NCBI GenBank assembly: GCA_023402075.1
Contig: JAEXCS010000019.1
Location: 1-64,000 of the forward strand
Direction of reading: 5' to 3'
DNA length: 64,000 nucleotides
Source: Bacillota bacterium
GTDB taxonomy: Bacteria; Bacillota; Clostridia; Oscillospirales; Oscillospiraceae
Shown: positions 43,006 through 51,436 of the stretch, in pieces
How the letters are laid out: each line of letters begins with the position of its first letter
Numbering within the stretch: position 1 is the stretch's first letter
The notes under the pieces: model-generated
The model's database searches: none
Told to the model about the DNA's origin: nothing
The model's input: only the letters and a program-made list of their open reading frames with translations
Position numbers and translations under genes: made by a program

Positions 43006-43662
43006 TTACCGCTCCAGCGCCTTGGCCGCCTTCACCACCCGGGAGGTGCCCAGCCGGTCTGCGCCAAGGTTTATAAAATCCTCCGCATCCTTGAGGTCTG
43101 CAATGCCGCCCGCGGCCTTAATTTTCACACCGGGGCCCACGTGTGCCTTGAACAGGGCCACGTCCTCCCGGGTTGCCCCGCCGCCGCCAAACCCCGTGGA
43201 GGTTTTAATATACTCCGCGCCGGAGGCGGTGACAATCTCGCACAGCTTGATTTTTTCCTCTTCGGTGAGGAAGCAGGTTTCAATGATGACCTTCAGAAGC
43301 TTTTTGCCGCAGGCGGCCTTCACCGCCCGAATTTCGCCCAGCACCTCGTCCCACTTCCGGTCCTTCACCCAGCCGACGTTAATCACCATGTCAATCTCGT
43401 CCGCGCCGTTTTCCACCGCGTCAGCCGCTTCAAAGCATTTGGCCTTTGTGGTGGAATACCCGTTGGGAAAGCCGATGACGGTGCAGATGGGCAGTTTTCC
43501 CGCCGCGTACTCCGCCGCCTGCGCCACATAGGACGCAGGGATGCAGACGCTGGCACAGCCGTATTTCATCCCATCGTCGCAAAGAGTCCTGATTTCCTCC
43601 CAAGCCGCTGTTTGAGAGAGCAGCGTATGGTCGCATTTGGATAAAATGTCTTTCAGGTCCAT
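43006..43662 (-). CDS. deoC: Deoxyribose-phosphate aldolase
   Basis: This 218-residue class I aldolase cleaves deoxyribose-5-phosphate to glyceraldehyde-3-phosphate and acetaldehyde. The catalytic Lys is in the family motif EYIKTSTGFGGGGAT; KVIIETCFLTEEEK and VKIKAAGGIADL are other conserved pieces. ATG 43662 follows AAAGGAGCGG, one base after the MBL-gene stop. The acetaldehyde made here could feed the AdhE encoded elsewhere in this window. A small hairpin lies between deoC and deoD. Confidence 0.96.
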   Translation of the reverse strand: MDLKDILSKCDHTLLSQTAAWEEIRTLCDDGMKYGCASVCIPASYVAQAAEYAAGKLPICTVIGFPNGYSTTKAKCFEAADAVENGADEIDMVINVGWVKDRKWDEVLGEIRAVKAACGKKLLKVIIETCFLTEEEKIKLCEIVTASGAEYIKTSTGFGGGGATREDVALFKAHVGPGVKIKAAGGIADLKDAEDFINLGADRLGTSRVVKAAKALER

Positions 43663-43663
43663 T

Positions 43664-44671
43664 TCAGTCCGCTCCTTTATCATGATCTTCATTGGGATAA
43701 TACCGAATTTTTCCGTCCTCCGCGCGGGACAAGACGCCGCCCCGCACCTCCAGCCAATCCAGATGAGCCAGCGCCTCTCCCACCGCGAAAAACTTTTGGG
43801 TCAGGGGAAAATCGGCCCAGCTCCGGGCGCGGATGCTCCAGCGCATCTCCCCCGCAATTTCATAAGCTGTCAGCCCCGGCTTCTTCTCCACAATCTCCCG
43901 CGCGCCTTCAATTCTCTGGGCGTGGTGGGCCTTCAGCTCCTCGGCCCGCAGGCGTAAATCCCCTGTCTCCTCCCGGTGGGCGGGAAGCAGGGTTTTCACC
44001 GGCAGGTTCTTCACCGCGTCAAGACTTTCAAGATAGTCCCCCAAAGAGTCGGGAACTCCCTCCCAGCGGCAGATGTTGGGCGTGATGTGGAAGAGAATGT
44101 GGTCGCCGGAAAAGAGCGTCTCATGCTCCGCGTCGTACAGGCACAGATGTCCCGGCGTATGGCCCGGGGTAAGGATGCATCGCAGCCTCCGCCCGCCATA
44201 TTCCAGCACCTGCCCGTCCTTCAGCCGATCATAGGGTCTGCCCAAAGGCTCGGGAACGTCCGTCTGGGCGGGATTGCCACCCCCCAGCCAGTCCACCTCC
44301 TCCCGGGTAAACCCGTTTTCCATATAGCCCGCGTAGGTCCGCCGCCAAAGCGCATCGTCCCGGCTGTACTCCTCCCGCCGGTTCGCATCCCACTCGCTGA
44401 GAAATACGGCCCGGCCCGGCCGGTGCAGATAGGTGGAAAGGCCCGAATGGTCACTGTGCAGATGGGTCAGAAAGATGTCGGTTTTCGTCAGGTCCACGCC
44501 AATTTCGCCAAGCTGCCGGTCCATTGCCTCCCGGCAGGGAATCTGGTTGAACCCGGTGTCAATCAAAAGATTCCGCTCTCCCTCAATCAGATAGCTGTTG
44601 AGATTTTTCAGTGGATTTCCCACCAGAGGAATATCAAGGCGCCAAAGTCCCGGCGCAAGCTCCTTAGCCAT
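43664..44671 (-). CDS. MBL-fold metallohydrolase
   Basis: A 335-residue protein with the metallo-beta-lactamase signature HLHSDHSG, further metal ligands in LTPGHTPGHLCLYD and FSGDHILF, and a C-terminal winged-helix-like segment as in the LACTB2/glyoxalase-like group. ATG 44671 (MAKELAPGLWRLD) has AGGAG at good spacing; ATG 44695 has none. One base separates it from deoC, so it heads the nucleoside-salvage operon. Substrate unknown; its place suggests a role in clearing a salvage by-product, which is only an inference. Confidence 0.88.
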   Translation of the reverse strand: MAKELAPGLWRLDIPLVGNPLKNLNSYLIEGERNLLIDTGFNQIPCREAMDRQLGEIGVDLTKTDIFLTHLHSDHSGLSTYLHRPGRAVFLSEWDANRREEYSRDDALWRRTYAGYMENGFTREEVDWLGGGNPAQTDVPEPLGRPYDRLKDGQVLEYGGRRLRCILTPGHTPGHLCLYDAEHETLFSGDHILFHITPNICRWEGVPDSLGDYLESLDAVKNLPVKTLLPAHREETGDLRLRAEELKAHHAQRIEGAREIVEKKPGLTAYEIAGEMRWSIRARSWADFPLTQKFFAVGEALAHLDWLEVRGGVLSRAEDGKIRYYPNEDHDKGAD

Positions 44672-44775
44672 ATGTTGCTCCTGTTTGTCTTTCATAAATT
44701 TACCGGCATGCCGCCCATACGCAGTACGCCGTTTTGATATCCGCCTGCAAGCTCGTATATAGCCGTTGCAGGGCT

Positions 44776-44804
44776 ATTATACCAGTTATTTTACCCCATG
44801 TCCA
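44776..44804 (-). promoter_or_regulatory. Promoter of the MBL-deoC-deoD operon
   Basis: Minus strand TGGACA (44804-44799), 17-bp spacer, TGG-TATAAT (44781-44776). Confidence 0.82.
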
Positions 44805-44853
44805 CGCCTGCCGCACCACACCGTAAAAAACGTTCCATATTTTTCTACCCGTC

Positions 44854-44882
44854 TTGAAAACAGTGATAGCCCGTGTTAAAAT
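44854..44882 (+). promoter_or_regulatory. Promoter of the exported protease gene
   Basis: TTGAAA (44854-44859), 17-bp spacer, TAAAAT (44877-44882), 33 bp before the ATG at 44915. Confidence 0.8.
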
Positions 44883-44914
44883 TAAAAAATCTTATTTGGA
44901 GGTCGTTGCTCACC

Positions 44915-46195
44915 ATGAAAAAACAGTTTTTCGCACTTGCCCTTGCGGCTGTGCTGCTGATTTGCGCCGTTCCCGCCGGGGCGCTTACCGGCGAGGGAAC
45001 CCGTGCCGCCCAAACACTCTCCGCCATGAATGTGGTTCGGGGCGCGTACAACGTGGACGACCCCGCCACCCGGGCGCAGGCCGCCGTCATTCTGGTCCGC
45101 CTTGCCGGAGCGGAGGAAGCCGCCGCCTCGGACAAAACTTCCATTCCCTTTAAGGACGTACCGGCCTACGCGGTGCAGGCCGTGCGTTATGCCTACGGAC
45201 AGGGCTGGCTTAAGGGCGTCGCCGGAGATCGCTTCGGCGCATCCGAACCCATCACCGCGGCGGCTTACTGCGCCGCGCTGGGGAGGCTGCTGGGCTATAC
45301 CGACAAGGACTTTTCCTACGAAAACGCGCTCACCTTTGCAAGGCACATGGCAATCACCTCCCGGGATTACGGGGAAACCCTGACCCGGGGCGACCTTTTT
45401 GAGCTGACCGCCGGGGCGCTGTACGCCTCTTATAAGGACGGGGACACGCTTCTTGCACATCTGACCTCCGTCAGCCCCTCCGCAGCCGCAGCGGCGGACA
45501 GACTGAACCTTAACGGCCCCGAGATGACCGCCCGGCAGGCCGCCGACCGGTATACAGCCGCCGTATTTCAGCTAAGCATGTATGAGGATGGCAAACCCCT
45601 TGATTTAAAAGAGCCTGACGGCAGCGCCAGCGGCTTTTTCATCAGCGGGGACGGACTGGCCGTCACCAATTACCACGCGATTGCAGGCTGCGCCGCCGGC
45701 GTGGCCACCCTCGTCAGCGGCGAGCAGTATCCTGTGAAGGAAGTGGTCTACTACGACGAGGGCCTTGATATCGCCGTTTTACGCATTGGGAACACCTCCC
45801 TCTCCGGCGTGGAGACACCGGGGTTTGTATTCCTTGAAACTGCGTCCCGGGACACGCTTCGGATGGGCGATGAAATCTATACCATCGGCAGTCCCCTGGG
45901 GCTGGGGCTGGCTGTCTCCGCCGGTATTGTCAGCGACGTCAGCCGAGTGACGGAGGGCTACGACGCGCCCTGCATTATGTCCACCGCCGACATTTCTCAA
46001 GGCTCCAGCGGCGGCGCGCTGCTGAACGTATACGGACAGGCGGTGGGCATCACCTCCGGCGCGTTCCTTTTCGGGAACAACATGTATCTGGCCGTAGCCA
46101 TCGACCCCGTGCTCTCCGCCGATCTCTCAGGCAAGGGGCAAACCTTGGAGCAGGTGAAGCAGTTTGAGTCTGCCCAGACAAAAAAGGCAGCCTGA
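44915..46195 (+). CDS. Exported SLH-like / trypsin-like serine protease
   Basis: This 426-residue protein has a signal peptide (MKKQFFALALAAVLLICAVPAGA, residues 1-23). A region with S-layer-homology-like repeats follows (about 24-185: RAQAAVILVRLAG, IPFKDVPAYAVQAVRYAYGQGWLKG), which may bind the cell wall. The protease domain (about 210-405) has His in TNYHAIAG, Asp in EGLDIAVLRIG and Ser in ISQGSSGGALLN, so the catalytic triad is complete. No PDZ domain follows, unlike HtrA. ATG 44915 follows GGAGG; an upstream in-frame ATG lies inside the promoter and is rejected. Confidence 0.87.
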   Translation: MKKQFFALALAAVLLICAVPAGALTGEGTRAAQTLSAMNVVRGAYNVDDPATRAQAAVILVRLAGAEEAAASDKTSIPFKDVPAYAVQAVRYAYGQGWLKGVAGDRFGASEPITAAAYCAALGRLLGYTDKDFSYENALTFARHMAITSRDYGETLTRGDLFELTAGALYASYKDGDTLLAHLTSVSPSAAAAADRLNLNGPEMTARQAADRYTAAVFQLSMYEDGKPLDLKEPDGSASGFFISGDGLAVTNYHAIAGCAAGVATLVSGEQYPVKEVVYYDEGLDIAVLRIGNTSLSGVETPGFVFLETASRDTLRMGDEIYTIGSPLGLGLAVSAGIVSDVSRVTEGYDAPCIMSTADISQGSSGGALLNVYGQAVGITSGAFLFGNNMYLAVAIDPVLSADLSGKGQTLEQVKQFESAQTKKAA

Positions 46196-46272
46196 GGACC
46201 TTATATTTTCTGCCGCCGCACCAACGGACGGCGTTGTCCCCTTGTTTCTTCTGTAACCCACAAACGCAAATT

Positions 46273-46312
46273 CGCCCGGCATTCCAATTGGAATGCCGGG
46301 CGTTTCTTCTTG
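46273..46312 (+). terminator. Terminator between protease and helicase genes
   Basis: CGCCCGGCATTCCAA / TTGGAATGCCGGGCG is a perfect 30-bp palindrome followed on the plus strand by TTTCTTCTTGTTTT. It may serve both convergent genes. Confidence 0.88.
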
Positions 46313-46326
46313 TTTTAATCGCTTTT

Positions 46327-47496
46327 TTACTTTCCCAGCGCGGACTCCGCCGTGAGCTTTCCATCCGCGTCCATTCTGGCGGGAACAATTACATTGTCGG
46401 TGCACTTGGCAATGTTGTCAATCCGCATTTTCGACGGATAGTCTGCAATCAGGCTGACGGCTATGCCGTGCCGTCTGGCCCGGCCGGTGCGGCCGATGCG
46501 GTGCACATAGTCCTGATTTTCGTCCGGCACGTCGCAGTTAAACACCACGTCCACGTCGTCCACATCGATGCCCCGGGCCGCCACGTCGGTGGCCACAAAC
46601 ACCCGCAGCTCCCCCTTGCGGAACTTGTCCATCACCTGCTCCCGCTTTTTCTGGGGAATGTCGCCGTGGATGCACTCCGCATCCACGCCACGCATCTGCA
46701 AAAATTTTGCGATACGCTCCGTAGCGCCCTTGGTATTGCAGAAAACCATGGCCCGGTCAAATTCTCCGCCGTCCATAATTTTAGCAATGGCCTCGGCCTT
46801 TCCGTCGTGGGTGACCTCCAGCCGATACTGAAGGATGTCGGGCTTGTTCTCCTCATCCGCCCGAACGGTAATCTCCTCCGCGTCCCGCTGATAAACCCAC
46901 GCAATGTCCATGACCTCCCGCGAGATGGTGGCGGAGAACATTCCGAGATTTTTTCGCTGGCTCATCCGGTCCAGCAAGCGGGTTACATCGTGGATGAAGC
47001 CCATGTCCAGCATCCGGTCCGCCTCGTCCAGCACCACGGTCTGTGCCGTGTCCACCCGGACGGTGCGCCGCTTCATATGGTCCGACAGCCGACCGGGGGT
47101 TGCCACCACAATCTGGGGCTTTTTCTTCAGAATGTCAATCTGCTTGACAATGGGCTGTCCGCCGTAAAGGCACACCATCCGCACACCTGCACGGTAAGCC
47201 GCGATGTCCCGCAGCTCGTCTGTTATCTGGATGGCCAGCTCCCGCGTGGGGGCCAGAATCACTGCCTGCACGCTTTCGTCCGCCGGGTCGATGTGCTCCA
47301 CAATGGGGATACCGTAGGCAAAGGTTTTTCCGGTGCCGGTGGGCGCCTTTGCAATCACGTCCTTCCACGCCAGCATGGGCGGGATACAGCCCGCCTGCAC
47401 AGGGGTGGACAGCTCTATATTGCGCTCACGAAGAGCGCGCATCATCTCCGGTGACAGTCCCAGACTGTCAAACCGGACGCCTTGTGTCAGTTCCAT
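46327..47496 (-). CDS. DEAD-box RNA helicase
   Basis: This 389-residue protein consists of the two RecA-like domains only, without a long C-terminal tail. Motifs in order: Q motif (FDSLGLSPEMMRALRERNI, TPVQAGCIP), APTGTGKTFAY, PTRELAIQ, TPGRLSDH, VLDEADRMLD, SATIS, then ATDVAARGIDVD and HRIGRTGRA. It probably unwinds rRNA or mRNA structures, as in the CshA/RhlE groups; which one cannot be said. It is transcribed from its own promoter, divergent from the metalloregulator. Confidence 0.95.
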   Translation of the reverse strand: MELTQGVRFDSLGLSPEMMRALRERNIELSTPVQAGCIPPMLAWKDVIAKAPTGTGKTFAYGIPIVEHIDPADESVQAVILAPTRELAIQITDELRDIAAYRAGVRMVCLYGGQPIVKQIDILKKKPQIVVATPGRLSDHMKRRTVRVDTAQTVVLDEADRMLDMGFIHDVTRLLDRMSQRKNLGMFSATISREVMDIAWVYQRDAEEITVRADEENKPDILQYRLEVTHDGKAEAIAKIMDGGEFDRAMVFCNTKGATERIAKFLQMRGVDAECIHGDIPQKKREQVMDKFRKGELRVFVATDVAARGIDVDDVDVVFNCDVPDENQDYVHRIGRTGRARRHGIAVSLIADYPSKMRIDNIAKCTDNVIVPARMDADGKLTAESALGK

Positions 47497-47584
47497 AGTT
47501 GCTTCGTCCTTTTCCGATTTCGTTTTTCAGCGTCTCCGGTCCAAACCGGGACGCGTATTCCTCTTTTTATAATAAATTACTGTT

Positions 47585-47613
47585 ATTATATCCGTTTTTC
47601 CGGTATTTGTAAA
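47585..47613 (-). promoter_or_regulatory. Promoter of the DEAD-box helicase gene
   Basis: Minus strand TTTACA (47613-47608), 17-bp spacer, TATAAT (47590-47585), giving a leader of about 90 nt. Confidence 0.82.
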
Positions 47614-47648
47614 GTCCGGCACAAAAATGGAGACTTTTCTAAAGGCAC

Positions 47649-47677
47649 TTGCAATCCGCAGCAATTAGGCTTATAAT
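47649..47677 (+). promoter_or_regulatory. Promoter of the DtxR-family regulator operon
   Basis: TTGCAA (47649-47654), 17-bp spacer, TATAAT (47672-47677). Confidence 0.85.
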
Positions 47678-47686
47678 TAAAATATA

Positions 47687-47702
47687 TTTAGGTGCACCTA
47701 AA
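47687..47702 (+). promoter_or_regulatory. DtxR-family operator at the transcription start
   Basis: TTTAGGTGCACCTAAA is a perfect 16-bp palindrome with the TTAGG...CCTAA halves used by DtxR/IdeR/SirR regulators. It lies just at or after the start site of the promoter at 47649-47677, an ideal position for metal-dependent autorepression. Confidence 0.85.
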
Positions 47703-47738
47703 ACGAATGTGTATTATAGACTGCAAACGGAGAAAATC

Positions 47739-47843
47739 ATGGATGATTATATAAAGCGGCTGCTTCGCCGAAAGATACCAACTTTGATTTTTACAGCGCT
47801 TCTCCTGCTTGCCGGGACACTCGTGCGACTTTTTGCAGGATGA
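47739..47843 (+). CDS. 34-residue single-pass membrane peptide
   Basis: The frame from ATG 47739 (after GGAG) encodes a basic N-terminus, DDYIKRLLRRKI, followed by one hydrophobic helix (PTLIFTALLLLAGTLVRLFAG). It lies between the DtxR-type operator and the regulator gene, so it would be metal-regulated. Small membrane peptides tune metal transporters in other bacteria, but this one matches none that I know. It could also be a translated leader without a separate role. Confidence 0.45.
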   Translation: MDDYIKRLLRRKIPTLIFTALLLLAGTLVRLFAG

Positions 47844-47880
47844 CTGTACGGCGCATCTGCGTAAAACGGAGGAAACTGGC

Positions 47881-48537
47881 ATGACGCCCAATAAAGAAGA
47901 TTATCTAAAGGCCATTTATAAGCTTGGCGGGCAAGAGCGCATGGTAACGAATAAGCAAATTGCCGAGACGCTTCAGATTGCGCCCGCGTCCGTAACGGAA
48001 ATGCTGCAAAAAATGAAGCGGGAAGGTCTGCTTCATTACGCGCCCTACAAGGGGTCCCGTCTGACGGATGAGGGTATGCACGCTGCAATCTCTCTGGTGC
48101 GGGGCCACCGCCTATGGGAGGTATTCCTGATGCGGCATCTGGGCTATTCCTGGAGTGAAGCCCATGAGGATGCGGAGCTTTTAGAGCATACCACCCCCCC
48201 GCGTCTCATCACGCGGCTGGATCAATTTTTGAATTATCCGGCATACTGCCCTCACGGCAGCGCAATTCCTCATATTGACGGCCAGATTGACCGCGTTCCA
48301 ATGCAGCCGCTGAACCTTCTTCCGGTCGGTGCCGTTTCCCATATCCGCAGAGTAACCGAAGAAACAGAATTGCTGGATTATCTTCAGAAAAACGGCGTTG
48401 CAATCGGAAGTTCCGTGCGTATTGAGGAAGCCGCAGCCTATGAGGGTCCGCTTACGCTTGATTTAGAAGGCAAGCGTGTGCAAATCAGTTATAAAGCCGC
48501 CTGTCAAATCTATGTGGATCAGACGGAGGAACTGTAA
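47881..48537 (+). CDS. DtxR/MntR/IdeR-family metal-dependent regulator
   Basis: This 218-residue repressor has an N-terminal winged helix (TPNKEDYLKAIYKLGG, TNKQIAETLQIAPASVTEMLQKMKREGLLHY read in pieces), a metal-binding dimerisation domain with HRLWEVFLMRHLGYSWSEAHEDAELLEH, and a C-terminal SH3/FeoA-like domain (about 145-218). The three-domain form favours an iron-sensing (IdeR/SirR) or broad Fe/Mn type over the short MntR type. ATG 47881 follows GGAGG. A matching operator lies at its own promoter. No metal transporter is directly downstream; the next genes are TetR and an ABC pair. Confidence 0.93.
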   Translation: MTPNKEDYLKAIYKLGGQERMVTNKQIAETLQIAPASVTEMLQKMKREGLLHYAPYKGSRLTDEGMHAAISLVRGHRLWEVFLMRHLGYSWSEAHEDAELLEHTTPPRLITRLDQFLNYPAYCPHGSAIPHIDGQIDRVPMQPLNLLPVGAVSHIRRVTEETELLDYLQKNGVAIGSSVRIEEAAAYEGPLTLDLEGKRVQISYKAACQIYVDQTEEL

Positions 48538-48694
48538 CACGGGAATCATCCATTCTCCGAAACGGGAGTGTTATAATCAGGTCTTCAATGGTCTGGCAAG
48601 CTGGCAGGTGAAGCGCTGCACGCCAACGATCAAATCTGTATAGCATCTTTTTAACTAATTAAAATTTTAAAAAACCATGTTCTTTGCGCTATTG

Positions 48695-48726
48695 ATTTCG
48701 GGCCAAAATGGCCCGAAATTTTTTTG
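48695..48726 (+). terminator. Terminator after the DtxR-type regulator
   Basis: ATTTCGGGCC / GGCCCGAAAT with an AAAAT loop, followed by six T residues, about 160 bp after the regulator stop. Confidence 0.88.
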
Positions 48727-48900
48727 CGGATCGTGCCCGGAAAAACTGTCACAAAGTCTTCTTCGCTCTTTCATCACCGCTGATGAAGGCACGCAAATCA
48801 ACTTTACTCACGCAGCTCAATCCAGTATGCTTAATCCACGTACATACAAGAAGCGCGGCTTTCGCACCGCCTGTTTAAAGGTGTAAATTATAAAAAGCAA

Positions 48901-48929
48901 TTGACAAAGCAATTTCTCTGTGCTAAATT
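48901..48929 (+). promoter_or_regulatory. Promoter of the TetR-ABC operon
   Basis: TTGACA (48901-48906), 17-bp spacer, TGC-TAAATT (48921-48929). Confidence 0.88.
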
Positions 48930-48957
48930 CATAACAGTGTTTTAAAACATTGTTATG
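48930..48957 (+). promoter_or_regulatory. 28-bp dyad operator for the TetR-family regulator
   Basis: The half-sites CATAACAGTGTTTT (48930-48943) and AAAACATTGTTATG (48944-48957) are reverse complements at 13 of 14 positions. The dyad directly follows the -10 and precedes the regulator gene, so self-repression is expected. Confidence 0.85.
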
Positions 48958-48971
48958 AAAGGAGAGAATTC

Positions 48972-49598
48972 GTGGCAAAACAAATTGAAGGGGTCTACGA
49001 GCGTGTTCTCGACTGCGCCAAGGAAGAGTTCCTGATGCGAGGATACAAGGATGCTTCTATGCGGACGATTGCCGGTGAAGCCGGAACCACCACCGGCTCT
49101 ATCTATACCCGCTTTGGCGACAAGGAAGGTCTTTTCAGTGCGCTTGTAGAACCTGTTGTGCAGGAAATGTTACAGATTTTCTCCCGCACTCAGGAAATAT
49201 TTCACGCGCTGGACAAGGAAACAAAAATAAACACCATGCCTGAATACTCTTCTAAAGGCATGGAATATTTACTGGATTATGTGTATGCGCACTTTGATGA
49301 GTTCCGGCTTTTGCTGGATTCTTCCTACGGCACAAAGTACCACCATTTTATAGATGAGATGGTGCGGGTGGAGGTTGAATCCACCTATCGGTATATGGAG
49401 GTGATTGGCTGCGAAAACATAAAGCGCGGGATCGTTACCGAGGAATTTCTGCATATCATTACAACCGCCTACTTCGAGGGCGTTTTTGAAGTTGTGCGCC
49501 ACAATATGCAATATGAGGATGCCAAAAAATACATCCATATGCTGAGGGACTATCACATGGCTGGGTTTGGAACAATTTTTTCGCCCCCCAGCACATGA
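48972..49598 (+). CDS. TetR/AcrR-family transcriptional regulator
   Basis: This 208-residue regulator has a DNA-binding HTH (ILDCAKEEFLMRGYKDASMRTIA read with V at the start, EAGTTTGSIYTRFGDKEGLFSALV) followed by an all-helical ligand domain with no recognisable specificity. GTG 48972 follows GGAGAG. The 28-bp dyad at its promoter is its likely operator, and the two ABC genes start 95 bp downstream, so it most likely controls them in response to their substrate. Confidence 0.92.
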   Translation: MAKQIEGVYERVLDCAKEEFLMRGYKDASMRTIAGEAGTTTGSIYTRFGDKEGLFSALVEPVVQEMLQIFSRTQEIFHALDKETKINTMPEYSSKGMEYLLDYVYAHFDEFRLLLDSSYGTKYHHFIDEMVRVEVESTYRYMEVIGCENIKRGIVTEEFLHIITTAYFEGVFEVVRHNMQYEDAKKYIHMLRDYHMAGFGTIFSPPST

Positions 49599-49693
49599 GA
49601 AAACACGTCACAGTTGGTTTTTTGCTTTGGCAAAAAGCCAACTAAAAACAAGCCAGCAAGTTAGCCGCAGCTAATTGTAAAGGAGGAGTCAGT

Positions 49694-51436
49694 ATGAAGC
49701 AAAAAAGTCCCCTGCTGCGAATTTGGGAATTGGGTGAATCGGAGCATAAGCGCCTGTCCGGCGCAATCATCAGTGCGCTGATCGGTGTACTGGGCGGTAT
49801 CGTCCCCTACATAGCGGCAGCACAAATCATCATTGGTATGGTACACGCAAATCAGAAGTCGGCCTATTATCTAATTTGGTGCGGGGTGGGTCTGGCCGGT
49901 TATCTGGTGCGAAGCCTATTCTATAATTTTGCGTTGGCATTGTCCCATCAGGCGGCGTTTTCTGTATTAAAAGAGATTCGCCAACGGGTTCTGAAAAAGC
50001 TCCCCAAGCTTCCGCTCGGCACGGTGATGGATACCAAAAGCGGCAGGCTGAAGCAAATTATTGTGGATCAGGTGGAAAGCATGGAAACCACGCTGGCACA
50101 TCTGCTGCCGGAGATGACCTCAAATATCATCGGCCCAATCTGTATCCTGATCTATCTGTTTATTCTGGACTGGCGCATGGCACTGCTGGCCTTGGTGTCC
50201 CTGCCGGTGGGAATGGTTTTTATGATGGCGATTATGAAAGGCTACGGCAAGGATTGGGAAGGCGCCGTTAAAACCACGCAGGAAATGAATGAAACAATTG
50301 TGGAGTACATAGGCGGCATTGAGGTTATCAAGGCGTTTAATCAGGGAAAGCACTCCTACTCCAAGTTTTCAGACAGAGTGACGGCAAATGCGTCTTACTA
50401 CTACAATTGGATGAAACGGTGTCAATTCAACATGTCTCTGGCATATTCCATTGCGCCCACCACCTTGGTTACTGTCCTTCCTGTCGGCTGGCTTTTATAC
50501 CGCACGGGCAGCTTGACGGTTGAAACCTTTCTCACCTGCATCATCTTATCTTTGGGGCTGGTTACGCCGCTTTTAAAAGCCATGAGCTTTATCGATAACC
50601 TTGCCAAAATCGGCACCACAGTCGCTTCCATTGACGAGTTTCTGGAAGGAGAAGAGCAGCAGCACGCCGCGGCACCGGCAAAGCTTTCCACCCATGACAT
50701 TTCTCTGCAAAACGTTTCCTTTGGATATCATTCCGACAAGGAAATTCTGCACGGCGTCAACCTGCACATTCCGGCAGGCAGCATGACGGCACTGGTCGGA
50801 CCTTCCGGCGGTGGAAAATCAACCATCGCAAAATTAATTGCGGGCTTTTGGGATGTAACCGGGGGGGCTATTACGCTGGGCGGCGTGGATGAAAAGGAAA
50901 TTCCACTGGAGCAGCTTTATGAGCAGACGGCTTTTGTATCGCAGGACAATTACCTGTTTGATGATACCATACTGGAAAATATCCGCATGGGAAAAAGCAC
51001 CGCGTCGGATCAGGAGGTGGAGGCCGTGGCAAAGGCGGCAGGCTGCGACAGCTTTATTCGCCAGCTTGCCCACGGCTATAACACAAGGGTTGGCGGCGGC
51101 GGGGCGCATCTCTCCGGCGGCGAGCGGCAGCGGATTGCCATCGCCCGCGCCATGCTGAAAGATGCCCCGATTGTCATTCTCGACGAGGCAACAGCTTATA
51201 TAGACCCAGAAAACGAGGCTGTGATTCAAAAGGCGGTGGCAAAGCTGATTAAAGGAAAAACCGTGATGATTATTGCCCACCGGCTGTCAACCATCACGGA
51301 TGCAGATCAAATTGTCGTTGTGCGAAACGGGCAGATTGAAGCCGTTGGAACTCACGAGAACCTGCTTGCGGATTGTCCGCTATATCATTCTATGTGGCAG
51401 GCACATTTAGGCACAAAGGACGGTGATGCAGCATGA
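49694..51436 (+). CDS. ABC transporter, fused permease-ATPase, subunit A
   Basis: This 580-residue half-transporter has six membrane helices in residues 1-320 and an ATPase domain (about 340-580) with Walker A GPSGGGKSTIAKL, signature LSGGERQRIAIARA, Walker B PIVILDEATAY and the switch His in MIIAHRLST. It forms a pair with the next gene, whose ATG overlaps its stop by four bases. The exporter-type fold also serves siderophore importers (YbtPQ/IrtAB), and the nearby metalloregulator makes that option worth keeping. AAAGGAGGAG precedes ATG 49694. Confidence 0.92.
   Translation: MKQKSPLLRIWELGESEHKRLSGAIISALIGVLGGIVPYIAAAQIIIGMVHANQKSAYYLIWCGVGLAGYLVRSLFYNFALALSHQAAFSVLKEIRQRVLKKLPKLPLGTVMDTKSGRLKQIIVDQVESMETTLAHLLPEMTSNIIGPICILIYLFILDWRMALLALVSLPVGMVFMMAIMKGYGKDWEGAVKTTQEMNETIVEYIGGIEVIKAFNQGKHSYSKFSDRVTANASYYYNWMKRCQFNMSLAYSIAPTTLVTVLPVGWLLYRTGSLTVETFLTCIILSLGLVTPLLKAMSFIDNLAKIGTTVASIDEFLEGEEQQHAAAPAKLSTHDISLQNVSFGYHSDKEILHGVNLHIPAGSMTALVGPSGGGKSTIAKLIAGFWDVTGGAITLGGVDEKEIPLEQLYEQTAFVSQDNYLFDDTILENIRMGKSTASDQEVEAVAKAAGCDSFIRQLAHGYNTRVGGGGAHLSGGERQRIAIARAMLKDAPIVILDEATAYIDPENEAVIQKAVAKLIKGKTVMIIAHRLSTITDADQIVVVRNGQIEAVGTHENLLADCPLYHSMWQAHLGTKDGDAA

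Larger units (their letters stand above)
48538..48971. other. 434-bp gap between two regulator genes
   Basis: The first part has no gene. It contains a strong plus-strand terminator at 48695-48726. After that an untranslated-looking stretch leads to the TetR promoter and operator at 48901-48957. Short frames here have no ribosome-binding sites. Confidence 0.6.

Noticed and set aside
48538..48900. Short frames between the DtxR- and TetR-type genes
   Set aside because: None has a ribosome-binding site, and a strong terminator runs through the middle of the candidates.
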